Assembly (NCBI RefSeq): GCF_009765995.1
Contig: NZ_LMUI01000011.1
Span: 1,011,800 to 1,075,799, forward strand
Direction of reading: 5' to 3'
From: Methylocapsa sp. S129
Lineage (GTDB): Bacteria; Pseudomonadota; Alphaproteobacteria; Rhizobiales; Beijerinckiaceae
Length of the DNA: 64,000 nucleotides
Made by a program: the position numbers and the translations under genes. Below, in pieces: positions 19,203 to 28,049 of this stretch. The notes below the pieces were generated by a model. That model was not told the origin of the DNA. It saw only the letters and a list, made by a program, of their open reading frames with translations, and searched no databases. Each line of letters opens with the position of its first letter. The first letter of the stretch is position 1.

Positions 19203-20072
19203 ATGAAACCCGACAAGCGCCTACGCTATAGATTCGAATATTTCGCCTTTCTGGCGCTGGCGGCGGCTATGCGCATGCTGCCGCTTGAGCTTGCCTCGCG
19301 TTGGTCGGGCGCCCTGTGGCGGCTTATCGCGCCCCGTTCGCGCCGCCATCGGCGCGCGCTGAACAATCTGGCCTTAGCCTTTCCGGAAAAGACGCCGGGC
19401 GAGATCGAACAGATCGCGCGCGGCATGTGGGAGAATCTGGGTCGGACCTTCGCCGAGTTCTTCCATATCGACCGCATCTTCAACAGCGACCGGATCGAGT
19501 TCGAATCGCAAGAGACTTTCGACGCGCTGCGCCGAAGCGATGGTCGCGCCATCGCGTGCGGCCTGCACCTGGGCAATTGGGAGATCCTGACCCAATCGGG
19601 TCTGCTCCTGGGGTGGCGGCCGGCCGGCGTCTATCAAAAAATCGCCAATCCCTTTGTCGATCGCTACGTCAGCACGCTCCGCGCCCCCTATTATCCCGGC
19701 GGCCTCATGCAAAAGTCGCCGCGCACGGCGGTGTCGCTGCTGCGCCATGCGCGCGAAGGGGGGTGCGTCGCCCTGCTGGCCGATCAGCGCGAGGGCCGCG
19801 GCGTGGCGGCGCCGTTTTTCGGCAAGCCCGCGCCGTCCAACCCTTTTCCCGCGCTTGTCGCACGTTCGGTCGATGCGCCGCTTTATGTCTTTCGCGCCAA
19901 GCGCCTGGACGGCGTCCGTTTTTCGATACGCATCGCGCAGGTGCCTGTCCCGCAGACCGACAATCGCGACGCCGATATCGAGGCGGCGACCCGCAATTTG
20001 CAGTCGACGTTGGAGGCGATGGTCCGCGACGCCCCCGATCAATGGATGTGGATACACCGCCGCTGGGGTTGA
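19203..20072 (+). CDS. Lipid A biosynthesis acyltransferase (LpxL/HtrB family)
   Basis: A 289-residue inner-membrane acyltransferase that adds a secondary acyl chain to lipid A. One N-terminal hydrophobic segment (FEYFAFLALAAAMRMLP) anchors it. The catalytic HX4E motif is HLGNWE (H122, E127), and LLADQREGRG fits the family. The acceptor and chain length cannot be read. It stands alone, unlike the common acpXL cluster arrangement of rhizobia. Confidence 0.9.
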   Translation: MKPDKRLRYRFEYFAFLALAAAMRMLPLELASRWSGALWRLIAPRSRRHRRALNNLALAFPEKTPGEIEQIARGMWENLGRTFAEFFHIDRIFNSDRIEFESQETFDALRRSDGRAIACGLHLGNWEILTQSGLLLGWRPAGVYQKIANPFVDRYVSTLRAPYYPGGLMQKSPRTAVSLLRHAREGGCVALLADQREGRGVAAPFFGKPAPSNPFPALVARSVDAPLYVFRAKRLDGVRFSIRIAQVPVPQTDNRDADIEAATRNLQSTLEAMVRDAPDQWMWIHRRWG

Positions 20073-20207
20073 GGATTCCCGGCGGCGGGGTCCCTGGCCT
20101 AGGTCGCTGGTTTCAGTGTCGCATTCGTGTTGGACCACGAGGCCGCCGACCGGCAGACATCACTTCAGAATGTTGATTTCGAGGGCCGGACGAAGATGTT
20201 CGTCTCG

Positions 20208-21113
20208 CTATTCCAGATACGGCGTCAGCACATCTTCGATCCATTTCATGAATGCGCGGACCCGGCGCGACAGATTGCTCCGATGCGCGACGACGAGGGA
20301 CACGGCGAGCGCCCGGCGACGAAAATCGGGTATGATCTCCACAAGCGCTCCACTCTCTAGGTATCGGCCGATCCCCAAGAGCGGCGCCTGAATCAGGCCA
20401 AGGCCGGCGAGGGCGGCGGCTTCGTAGGTCTGCGCGCTGTTGACGTGTAGAGCGCCTGGCAACTGAAGCGTCGCGTAGCTGTCGCCGTCCGGATATTCCC
20501 ATCCATAGGGTCTTGCGCCCAGCATCGTCGAAAAATGAATGGTCCGATGTTCCTGACGCTGGAGATCTTCGAGCGATCGAGGGATTCCATAGCGCTCGAG
20601 ATAGGCGGGACTGGCGGCGTTGACCATGCGCAACAGGCCCAGCGGGCGGGCAATCAGCGTCTCGTCCCGTATGGGTCCAAGCCGCAATACACAGTCGAAC
20701 CCCTCTTGAACCAGATCGACTTGCCGATCCGTGCTCGACACCTCCAGCTCCAACTCGGGATAAGTCGCCATGAAATCGGGCAGGGCCGGCACGATCGTCG
20801 TGCGCGCCACCTCGGTGGGAAGATCGACCCGTAAACGCCCGCGGAGCGCCACGCGATCGCCTGCGAACATCGAGTGCAGGTCATCGACTTCAGCCAGCAG
20901 ATCGCGGGCGCGGGCATGGAATGCGCGTCCGTCTTCCGTCAACTGCACGCTGCGCGTCGTCCGGTGCAGAAGCCTGACGCCAACATCTTCCTCCAGCTTC
21001 CGGACCGCCGTTGAGGCCCTTCCCTTTTGAATGCCCAGGCTATCGGCTGCGTGGGTGAAGCTCCCCATTTCCGCGACCGTTATGAAAACGAGGATGGGTT
21101 CGAGATTCTGCAT
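20208..21113 (-). CDS. LysR-family transcriptional regulator
   Basis: A 301-residue LysR protein. The winged HTH occupies residues 1-60 (FTHAADSLGIQKGRASTAVRKLEEDVGVRLLHR split by family spacing), followed by the two-lobe inducer domain. It belongs to the group often found next to NAD(P)-binding and DoxX-type genes that respond to quinone or electrophile stress. It is divergent from the DoxX-like/NmrA-like pair, which is its probable target. Confidence 0.9.
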   Translation of the reverse strand: MQNLEPILVFITVAEMGSFTHAADSLGIQKGRASTAVRKLEEDVGVRLLHRTTRSVQLTEDGRAFHARARDLLAEVDDLHSMFAGDRVALRGRLRVDLPTEVARTTIVPALPDFMATYPELELEVSSTDRQVDLVQEGFDCVLRLGPIRDETLIARPLGLLRMVNAASPAYLERYGIPRSLEDLQRQEHRTIHFSTMLGARPYGWEYPDGDSYATLQLPGALHVNSAQTYEAAALAGLGLIQAPLLGIGRYLESGALVEIIPDFRRRALAVSLVVAHRSNLSRRVRAFMKWIEDVLTPYLE

Positions 21114-21170
21114 TTTCGCGCCTCGACATTGTTCACCACAGAGAGAACAGTAAGTTCATTTCCGCAGTGT

Positions 21171-21183
21171 TTATCATAGATAA
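21171..21183. promoter_or_regulatory. LysR-box T-N11-A in the divergent region
   Basis: TTATC-ATA-GATAA is a perfect short dyad with the T-N11-A spacing that LysR regulators recognise. It lies 57 bp upstream of the LysR start and 49 bp upstream of the DoxX-like start. Confidence 0.55.
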
Positions 21184-21232
21184 GAGACACAGTAGGCTCC
21201 GAATATGGGATCCGCCCATCGGAGAATGACAA

Positions 21233-21655
21233 GTGTCCGATACTATGAGCCTGCATCAGGCGCCTGAAACTATGACCTTGCATCGCGCCCTGTGGACCGG
21301 CCGGATCATGAGTGCGTTTGTCGTTATCGCTCTGGCGGCGGATGGGACTATTCAGCTTTTCGCGCCGGCGCAGATCGCGAGCATGTTGCAGGAAACCGGG
21401 TTCGCGATGGATCTGACCCGTGTCGTGGGTCCGATCATACTCGCCTGCGCCGTGCTTTACGCCATTCCGGCCACCGCCGTCCTCGGTGCGATCTTGGTGA
21501 CGGGCTTTCTGGGAGGCGCCATCTGCGCCCATGTCCGCATCGGTGAGTTGGGATCGCCGCCGGAAATCATTTCCCTGCTTCTGGGCGCGATGACATGGGG
21601 CGCCCTCTATCTGCGCGATCCCCGTATCCGGGCCATTCTGCCGCTCATTCATTGA
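21233..21655 (+). CDS. DoxX-like membrane protein
   Basis: A 140-residue protein with four hydrophobic segments and the pattern of the DoxX_2/DoxX-like family (LFAPAQIASMLQETGF; ILACAVLYAIPATAVLGAIL; GGAICAHVRIGE). The start is GTG 21233 behind GGAG; in-frame ATGs follow at 21245 and 21272. The family is membrane-bound and linked to redox stress, but the reaction is unknown. It precedes the NmrA-like gene by 45 bp. Confidence 0.82.
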   Translation: MSDTMSLHQAPETMTLHRALWTGRIMSAFVVIALAADGTIQLFAPAQIASMLQETGFAMDLTRVVGPIILACAVLYAIPATAVLGAILVTGFLGGAICAHVRIGELGSPPEIISLLLGAMTWGALYLRDPRIRAILPLIH

Positions 21656-21700
21656 ACCAACAGGGGCAGTGCTCTGTCCCTCAAAATCAGGAGAAAATGC

Positions 21701-22573
21701 ATGTTTTTAGTCATGGGAATTACCGGAAAAGTGGGCGGCGCCACGGCAGAACATCTGTTGGCGCACGGCAAGAAAGTACGCGCGCTCGTCCGCAATCGCG
21801 AAAAGGCGGCTCATTGGGCGGACCAAGGCGTGGACCTCGTAGACGGCGATTGGAATGATTCGGCGGCTATCGAGCGGGCGCTCAAAGGCGTCGAAGGCGC
21901 GTTTGTCATGTTGCCGGCTGTCTGGGCGCCATCGCCCGATTACAAAGAAGCCAAGGGCGTGATTGCGAACTATGTCCAGGCGCTCGCCAAGGCGGCGCCG
22001 CCGCGCGTGGTGGCGCTCTCGTCGATGGGCGCCGACAGGACCAGCGGGCTCGGGATGATCACGGCGCTGTCGCTTCTGGAGCAAGGTTTTCGCAACCTGA
22101 CATCTCCGGTCGCCTTTGTGCGCGCAGGCGGATTCTTCGAAAACTTCCTCTACGGCTTGCACGTCGCCCAAGGTGGAATGCTGCCGGTCTATTACAATCC
22201 GACAAACCGGAAATCGACCATGATCGCGACGAACGACATCGGCGCGGAGGTCGCAACACTTTTGACCGGACCAGCGTGGTCGGGGCGGCGCGTCGTCGAG
22301 CTTGGTTCGATGGTCAGCGCGGATGAAGTCGCGGAGCAATTGGGTGAAGTCCTGAAGCTCGACGTGAAAGCCTTTGCAGTCCCGCGCGCAGGGTGGGCGG
22401 AAGCGTTCGAGCAGTTCGGCATCCCGAAGGGCCATACCGGACCTGCCGAAGAAATGTTTGAGGCCGTGAACGCGGGATGGATGGACCTCGGAGCCGAGGG
22501 TGCGGAGCGCGTAGCGGGCACGACGTCCGCGCGCGATGTATTCGAGGCTGCACAGAACGCCGCCAAGGCGTAA
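21701..22573 (+). CDS. NmrA-like NAD(P)-binding protein
   Basis: A 290-residue short-chain-like protein of the NmrA/SDR-a5 group. The N-terminal MGITGKVGGATAEHLL is a Rossmann motif close to GxxGxxG, and ALVRNREKAAHW supplies the basic residues that prefer NADP. The active-site Tyr-Lys of classical SDRs is not evident, as in redox sensors of this family. A strong AGGAGAAAATGC site precedes ATG 21701. It is in an operon with the DoxX-like gene. Confidence 0.88.
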   Translation: MFLVMGITGKVGGATAEHLLAHGKKVRALVRNREKAAHWADQGVDLVDGDWNDSAAIERALKGVEGAFVMLPAVWAPSPDYKEAKGVIANYVQALAKAAPPRVVALSSMGADRTSGLGMITALSLLEQGFRNLTSPVAFVRAGGFFENFLYGLHVAQGGMLPVYYNPTNRKSTMIATNDIGAEVATLLTGPAWSGRRVVELGSMVSADEVAEQLGEVLKLDVKAFAVPRAGWAEAFEQFGIPKGHTGPAEEMFEAVNAGWMDLGAEGAERVAGTTSARDVFEAAQNAAKA

Positions 22574-22699
22574 GTCCGGGACGGATCAGGCATGAGACGG
22601 AGACTGCCCGCTTCTGCGTCGGACGCGTCGCGGGAAGCGCTCAACAGTTCAAAGCGACGCGAAGCGCCTGCATTCCCGCCTGATGCGCATCGACCGCCC

Positions 22700-22737
22700 A
22701 GAGCCTGTGGCGATTCAATTGAATCGCGACAGGCTCT
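22700..22737. repeat. 38-bp near-perfect palindrome
   Basis: Two 19-base arms with a single mismatched pair (position 10) and no spacer; the centre is GATTCAATTGAATC. It lies between the convergent NmrA-like and Cys-repeat genes. It could be a bidirectional transcript end, or a copy of a dispersed palindromic repeat. Confidence 0.7.
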
Positions 22738-22797
22738 AGATTCCTTGAAAACGCGCGCGGTCTACGAAAACCGGCGCCCGTTTTTTCGCCGTGCGCT

Positions 22798-25470
22798 TTA
22801 GCGCCGGCACCAGCCGCCCATGCAATGGGGCGCATATCGCCCGCCGCCGCCGCGCCCATCGCGGCGAGGTCCGAACCATGGAGGACCGCCGCGATTCCCG
22901 TGGAATCGGGGCCGGAAGATAGGCGGCCCCATCGGCTCGTCGGGATAGCGCGGGCCGAATTCGTACGGCGGCGGCGCGTTCGGAACGCAGCGGCCATCCT
23001 CCGTCGCGACCAAGCCCGGCGGGCACATCGGCGGTTCGGCGACCGGCGCGCAGGCGCCATTGGGCGATAGCCTTTCGTCTGGCCCGCATGCTTTGCGTCT
23101 GTGGATGTAGACGCAGGCGCCATTCACCCGCGTCAGACCGGGCGCGCAGCGATCATTGCCGCCGGTCCTGTGGCAGAGATTGTCGCGTCCCAGCGTTTCG
23201 CCGGGCGGGCATTGAACGACGCATTGTCCTCCGACGATACGCTGCCCGGCGCCGCAGACCGGCCCGCACTGGCCGTCCGCGCGCGGCTGACCATTCGGGC
23301 AGACCGGCGCGCATTTGCCGTCGCGCACATCGCCTTCAGGACAGCATTGCCCGTCGGGCAGGCGCGTATCGCCGCGCGGGCAGACAGTGACGCACTTGCC
23401 ATCACGCACGTCGCGTTCGGGGCAGCACTGGCCGTCAAGCAAGCGGGTTTCGCCGGCCGTCGGGCAGGGATTCACGCATTTGCCGTCGCGCACGTTGCGT
23501 TCGGGGCAGCACTGGCCGTCGGGCAAGCCGATCTCGCCGTCGCCGCAGCATTTGCGCGACGGCCATCCGATCTCGCCGGGCGGGCAAAAGCGCTGGCAGC
23601 CGCCGCGCGAGTCGGCCTGCGCGCCGCCGGGGCAGCGCGCCAACCATGCGCATTGCATCGCGCCGTCCGGCCGCTGGATCGGCGTCGCGCCGACCGGGCA
23701 GGTGAAATTGCTCCCCCGCAAAGGTTCGCATTCCCCTCGCAGGCCCGGCGCTGTTCCCTGCGGACAGCATTGGACGCCGCCGCCGCGCTCGCCGATCGGA
23801 CATTGGGGCGGGGGAAGCCGGCACAAGCGGCCAAGGCGGACGAAGCCGTCCGGGCAAGCTTCCGGCGGTCCGCCCGGCCACCATGAGATGATGGTCACGG
23901 GCGTCGGGATCGCCGCGCTCTGGCCGCAGCCGCGCGGTATCGCGATGTCGCCGAGATGGCCGTGCAAGACAGGGTCGCCCGAATCGTCGAAATAATTGGC
24001 GAAGAGACTCTGCAGCGGCGGAACATTGTCAGGCCGCACGGCTTCAATCGCATTGCCTTGCAATCCGTTGAGCGCCAGCGGTCCGGTCTTGGCGAGTTCG
24101 GCGGCGAGCGTGGAATCGCTCGCGTTGCGCAATTGCTCGCCCGTCGTCCAGAGGAAGCCACCGCAGGCGCCCGTATCGAGACTGCCGTCGGGACGATAGG
24201 CATAGCCGATCGCAATGCCGCCATTCGTATTGCGCAGCGCGGCCGCAAAGCCGATCGCATATTCGTCGGGATCGGCCTGCCAGGTCGGGGCGGATTTGCC
24301 GTCGGTTTGCAGCAGACGATAGCGCAGCACGCGGCTCGCCGCGGGTTGCGCGATGGTTTGGAAATCGAAGGCGCCCGTCGGCGCGCCGCGTTCGGCGAGC
24401 TCCATGCGGCCGCGATCGTCGAAGATGATCTTGGAAATCTCGCTGGGGATGTCGCCGGGCGGGACTTCGATTTCGATCCGCGCGTCGGTTCCGAAGGCGC
24501 CGTTGGGCGCGATCGCGACGGACCATATCTTCAGGCCGTCGGCGACGGCGTAATAGAGGCGGCCGCCATGCGCGGCGAGGCCGAAAATGCGCCGCTCGGG
24601 CGGCGCATAGGCCCAGGTCGCAGGATCCTGGGCGCGGAAGTTCGGGCTGGATATGTCGAGCCGCTTGGTGGGATCGAGCGCGACCGGGGGCAGTCCCGCC
24701 GCGGCGCGGCCATCCTTGCCGTGGTCATAGCGGCCGATCTCCGCGCCATTCAGACCGAAGCGATGGATCATGCCGGTGTCGCGATCGGCTGCGAATAGGC
24801 TGTTGGAGGCGGGATCGAAAGCCAGCCCGCCGAGCGCGGGCCCCGAATTGGGCGCGCCGTCCAAGGTCACATTGGCGAAGAGCGCGACTTGTCCGCTGGC
24901 GCCGTCGACGCGCCAGATCGACCCTGGGCCGCCTTGCATCGCGGCCGGGCCGAACAGGCCGGGCATGAAAGCCGCGCCGGGCGCGCCTTCCGTGAGGCGT
25001 TGCGGCGGGTCGCCGGCGTTGAGCGCGGGCAGCACGATCGGCAGGCCATAGCTGGAGCTTGCTGCAAGATAAATGTTGGGTGGGCTGGCCTTGTCGAGCG
25101 CGACCGCGAACACCTGGCCGACTTGCGCCGCCGTGATCGTGAACGGCTTGAGCGCTGGCAAGACCTGAGCTTGCGGCGGGCCGCCGGCGTTGCGCAAGTC
25201 AATCACGCGCGCTGAAGGGCCGGCCGGGTCGATGAAAGTGACCGCGACGGGATCGACGCCTTGCGGGACCGGATTGACGGCGTGCGCGCCGGAAAAGCCG
25301 CTGACGACGGCTTCGCCCTGGGACACGATGACATTTTCATTCGATTGCGCGGCGGCTGGATTGCCAGACGTACAGAGCGTCAAGCCAACGCTCAACAGGA
25401 AAGCCGTCGATCCAACAAAGCGAGCCATGCGATGCGCCAGACCGGCGCCGCCGAAGACTGTTGCAGCCAT
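22798..25470 (-). CDS. Large exported protein with a Cys-rich repeat tail
   Basis: An 890-residue protein not assigned to a family. The ATG at 25470 follows GGGAGGAGTCT and is preferred over 25488. A signal peptide (ending NPAAAQ) is followed by about 450 residues with beta-propeller-like segments (LAFDPASNSLFAADRDTGMI). The next 330 residues carry more than 30 Cys, with three near-identical 27-28-residue units of the form G-(E/D)-x2-L-x-DGQCCPE-x-VRDGKC-x3-CP. It ends in a Pro/Gly/Arg-rich tail. Inference: a disulphide-rich envelope or secreted surface protein. Confidence 0.8.
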   Translation of the reverse strand: MAATVFGGAGLAHRMARFVGSTAFLLSVGLTLCTSGNPAAAQSNENVIVSQGEAVVSGFSGAHAVNPVPQGVDPVAVTFIDPAGPSARVIDLRNAGGPPQAQVLPALKPFTITAAQVGQVFAVALDKASPPNIYLAASSSYGLPIVLPALNAGDPPQRLTEGAPGAAFMPGLFGPAAMQGGPGSIWRVDGASGQVALFANVTLDGAPNSGPALGGLAFDPASNSLFAADRDTGMIHRFGLNGAEIGRYDHGKDGRAAAGLPPVALDPTKRLDISSPNFRAQDPATWAYAPPERRIFGLAAHGGRLYYAVADGLKIWSVAIAPNGAFGTDARIEIEVPPGDIPSEISKIIFDDRGRMELAERGAPTGAFDFQTIAQPAASRVLRYRLLQTDGKSAPTWQADPDEYAIGFAAALRNTNGGIAIGYAYRPDGSLDTGACGGFLWTTGEQLRNASDSTLAAELAKTGPLALNGLQGNAIEAVRPDNVPPLQSLFANYFDDSGDPVLHGHLGDIAIPRGCGQSAAIPTPVTIISWWPGGPPEACPDGFVRLGRLCRLPPPQCPIGERGGGVQCCPQGTAPGLRGECEPLRGSNFTCPVGATPIQRPDGAMQCAWLARCPGGAQADSRGGCQRFCPPGEIGWPSRKCCGDGEIGLPDGQCCPERNVRDGKCVNPCPTAGETRLLDGQCCPERDVRDGKCVTVCPRGDTRLPDGQCCPEGDVRDGKCAPVCPNGQPRADGQCGPVCGAGQRIVGGQCVVQCPPGETLGRDNLCHRTGGNDRCAPGLTRVNGACVYIHRRKACGPDERLSPNGACAPVAEPPMCPPGLVATEDGRCVPNAPPPYEFGPRYPDEPMGPPIFRPRFHGNRGGPPWFGPRRDGRGGGGRYAPHCMGGWCRR
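23293..23538 (-). repeat. In-frame tandem repeat, three units of 81-84 bp
   Basis: Three consecutive copies coding for 28, 27 and 27 residues. Each contains DGQCCPE and VRDGKC; shared bases run through most of the unit, so the array grew by recent tandem duplication. Confidence 0.8.
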
Positions 25471-25823
25471 AGACTCCTCCCACTCCAACGAGCGACGGCG
25501 AGACCATTGACGATGCGACGAGTGGCGAGCAATTACCTACCATAGCACGTAAAATATCGCGGGTCTCGCCACGACGCGCGAATGGGCATTACGGGATGAA
25601 TGAAATCGCGGGCGCTTCCGCCAAACGCGGAATCGTAACCGCAAGCGCCGCTCGCTGCGCCATTCCTGTGGATTGCGTGGCCTTAGCGAGGGACGCGCGC
25701 CGGAATGGCCGCAGAGGCGCGCTCATTTGCGCATGCCGTGCGAACAGCAGACAATGGCGCTCTTGGCGACGAATGGCCCGAGCGGTCCCAGCCTGATCCC
25801 GGGACCGAGGGGGAGGAACGGCC
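25471..25823. other. Divergent intergenic region
   Basis: 353 bp between the Cys-repeat gene and the small exported protein. It includes a locally AT-rich patch (25530-25560) and no supported gene. Confidence 0.4.
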
Positions 25824-26075
25824 TTGACCAGAACCCTTGTTCTCGCTTGCCTCATCGCGATAGCCGCCACCTCCGCGGAGGCGCAACTGAGCCCGCTCGG
25901 CGGCTTCATCCCCTATACCGTGAACACGCCGGCGGCGGGTTTAGACACCAGCACGGGCGCGAGCGCCGGCGGGGGAGGACGCTGCGGTTGGGCGTCGCAA
26001 GGCAGGGGCGGCGGGCGATATATCTGCGAGGATGACAATCAACGCGGTGAAAATTCGCGCGAGCCGGGACGATGA
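25824..26075 (+). CDS. Small exported protein (TTG start)
   Basis: An 83-residue frame with TTG start behind GGGAGGAACGGCC. Residues 1-20 form a Sec signal (MTRTLVLACLIAIAATSAEA). The mature 60 residues are Gly-rich with two Cys (GGGGRCGW and RYICEDD) and end in charged residues. No family is recognised. It is divergent from the large Cys-repeat exported protein, which hints at a shared envelope role. Confidence 0.5.
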   Translation: MTRTLVLACLIAIAATSAEAQLSPLGGFIPYTVNTPAAGLDTSTGASAGGGGRCGWASQGRGGGRYICEDDNQRGENSREPGR

Positions 26076-26192
26076 ACCTGCGGACTTCTCCGCCTGGCGC
26101 CAATGTGTTGCTCCCCCATACGCCGGCCGACGGCGCGCCCGAGGGTTCAGGCGGAGCAGAGATCAAGCGAAGCAAGTCCGGCGAGCGTCATG

Positions 26193-27236
26193 TCAGGCGG
26201 CGGCCGTTTTAAATCCTGTCGCCGCCTCTACCGCCCGGCCCAGCACGACCGGATCAGATAAACCCTGATTGTCCCGGCGGGGCGCATAAGGCGCCTCCAG
26301 TCTGGCAGCCTCGTCGTCCGTCAGGGTGATCGAAAGCGCCGCGATCGCATCGTCGATGTGCTCGGTCTTCAGCGCGCCCACGATTGGCGCGGCAACGACG
26401 GGATTGCGGCGTAGCCAAGCCAATGCAATCTGCGCTTGGCTGACGCCGTGGTCCGCCGCGACCGCGCCGACGGCCTCGACGATTTTTTCATCGCTCGCCG
26501 CTGTCGGCTCGTCGGCCTTCGTGTAGCTGGATTCGGCTTTGGAGCGGGCGGTGGTCTCGCCCCACGGCCGAGCCAGGCGACCGCGCGCAAGCGGACTATA
26601 GACGATCGTCTGCACGCCTTCGTCGGCGCAGAGCGGCAGCATCTCGCGTTCTTCCTCGCGCGCAAGGAGGTTGTAATTGTCCTGCATGGAGACGAAGCGC
26701 GCCCAGCCGTTTGCTTTCTGCAGATGCAGCGCCTTGCCGAACTCCCAGGCCATCATCGAAGAGGCGCCGAGATAGCGCACCTTGCCGATCTTCACGAGGT
26801 CATGCAGCGCCTCCAGCGTCTCTTCCCAGGGCGTCCTCTGATCGCGACGATGGATCTGGTAGAGGTCGATATAGTCGGCGCCGAGCCGCCTCAGGCTATG
26901 GTCGATCTCGGTCATGATCGCCTTGCGCGACAGGCCGAGAGCGTTGGGGCCGTTTCGCGTGGGCGCGCTTAGCTTGGCGGCGATGACCACAGCATCGCGA
27001 TTGGCGAAATCCTTCAGCGCCCTGCCCAATATCTCCTCGCTCGATCCGTTCGAATACATGTTGGCGGTGTCGAAGAAATTGACGCCGGCTTCGATCGCGT
27101 GGCGGATCAGCGGGCGGCTGGCCTCCTCGTCGAGCGACCACGCGGGATAGCCCCGGGAGGGGTCGCCAAAGCCCATGCAGCCGAGGCAGATAGGGGAGAC
27201 GTCGAGGCCTGTGTGGCCGAGCTTTACGTATTGCAT
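26193..27236 (-). CDS. Aldo/keto reductase
   Basis: A 347-residue NADPH-dependent (beta/alpha)8-barrel reductase of the AKR11/YakC type. The catalytic tetrad is D56, Y61, K88 and H129. The GCMGFGDPSRGYPAW loop and C-terminal APIVGALKTEHIDDAI also fit. GGAGATTGT precedes ATG 27236. It is divergent from a TetR regulator, with a clear dyad between them, so it is the likely target. Confidence 0.93.
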   Translation of the reverse strand: MQYVKLGHTGLDVSPICLGCMGFGDPSRGYPAWSLDEEASRPLIRHAIEAGVNFFDTANMYSNGSSEEILGRALKDFANRDAVVIAAKLSAPTRNGPNALGLSRKAIMTEIDHSLRRLGADYIDLYQIHRRDQRTPWEETLEALHDLVKIGKVRYLGASSMMAWEFGKALHLQKANGWARFVSMQDNYNLLAREEEREMLPLCADEGVQTIVYSPLARGRLARPWGETTARSKAESSYTKADEPTAASDEKIVEAVGAVAADHGVSQAQIALAWLRRNPVVAAPIVGALKTEHIDDAIAALSITLTDDEAARLEAPYAPRRDNQGLSDPVVLGRAVEAATGFKTAAA

Positions 27237-27268
27237 ACAATCTCCTTGACCGGTAGTAAGCGGATATC

Positions 27269-27292
27269 TCTCCGGTTCATGTTTACCGGAGA
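27269..27292. promoter_or_regulatory. Putative TetR operator between aldo/keto reductase and tetR
   Basis: An 8-bp inverted repeat, TCTCCGGT at 27269-27276 and ACCGGAGA at 27285-27292, with an 8-base spacer. A second overlapping palindrome GGAGAATTCTCC spans 27288-27299. It lies 33 bp upstream of the aldo/keto reductase ATG and 26 bp upstream of the tetR ATG. Confidence 0.65.
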
Positions 27293-27317
27293 ATTCTCCG
27301 TTTAGTCAAGAGATGCG

Positions 27318-27905
27318 ATGGCCGACCTTGAAGCGAAACTGCGCGTCGACGCGCAGGCGAATCGCGACCGCATTCTGGACGTGGCGCGTGAAGCGCTTAC
27401 CGCTGATCCGGACGCGTCCCTCAACTCCATCGCAAAGACAGCCGGGGTCGGCGCGGGCACGCTCTACCGTCACTTTCCGAGCCGCGAGGCTTTGCTGGTC
27501 GGCGTGTATCGGAAGGAAATCGATGCGCTGGTGGAGCTGGCGCCTGCGCTGCTCGCCAGGCGCCCACCGCTACAAGCCTTCCGATTATGGTGCGATCGGT
27601 TTGTTCAGTCTGGCGAGGTGAAGCACGGCATTGCCGACACGCTTCGCGCGGCAATATCGGATCAGGACTTTCAGGAAACCTATTGGCCTCTGGTAGGCGC
27701 CGTTCGCCGATTGATGGAGGCCTGCGAAGGCTCGGGCGGCATACGCCCGGGCGCCGAGCCCGAAGATGTCCTGACGCTTTTGGCGCTGTTATTGCGAATT
27801 TCACCCAGCTCGGAGGGAAAAGCGCAGACGAAGAGAACTCTGGCCCTTATCTTCCGCGGCCTGGGCGCCGAAGACACGCCTGCAAAGGAGGCCGCCCCGA
27901 TATGA
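27318..27905 (+). CDS. TetR/AcrR-family regulator
   Basis: A 195-residue repressor. The N-terminal HTH reads NRDRILDVAREALTADP then IAKTAGVGAGTLYRHFPSRE, the classical TetR pattern. The C-terminal domain is a ligand-binding helix bundle of unknown specificity. It starts at ATG 27318. It is divergent from the aldo/keto reductase and likely represses both genes. Confidence 0.93.
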   Translation: MADLEAKLRVDAQANRDRILDVAREALTADPDASLNSIAKTAGVGAGTLYRHFPSREALLVGVYRKEIDALVELAPALLARRPPLQAFRLWCDRFVQSGEVKHGIADTLRAAISDQDFQETYWPLVGAVRRLMEACEGSGGIRPGAEPEDVLTLLALLLRISPSSEGKAQTKRTLALIFRGLGAEDTPAKEAAPI

Positions 27906-28049
27906 GGCGCCGCGGCGATCGTTCGGGCCGCCGGACCCTTTCAATCGCCTGATCGGGTTTGGGCCCTAGACACTCTGGATTTTATTTCATAGAGCGATCA
28001 TCGTGAGGCCGCGCCCGGCTCGCCGCCCATGGGAGCTTGCGATCGCGAC

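Noticed and set aside
18701..19231. A 176-codon frame upstream of the lipid A acyltransferase.
   Set aside because: It begins antisense to the hydrolase and overlaps the acyltransferase start; no recognisable protein.
23101..23886. Long plus-strand frames opposite the Cys-repeat gene.
   Set aside because: They are Ala/Arg-rich shadows produced by GC-rich codons, without starts that have ribosome sites.
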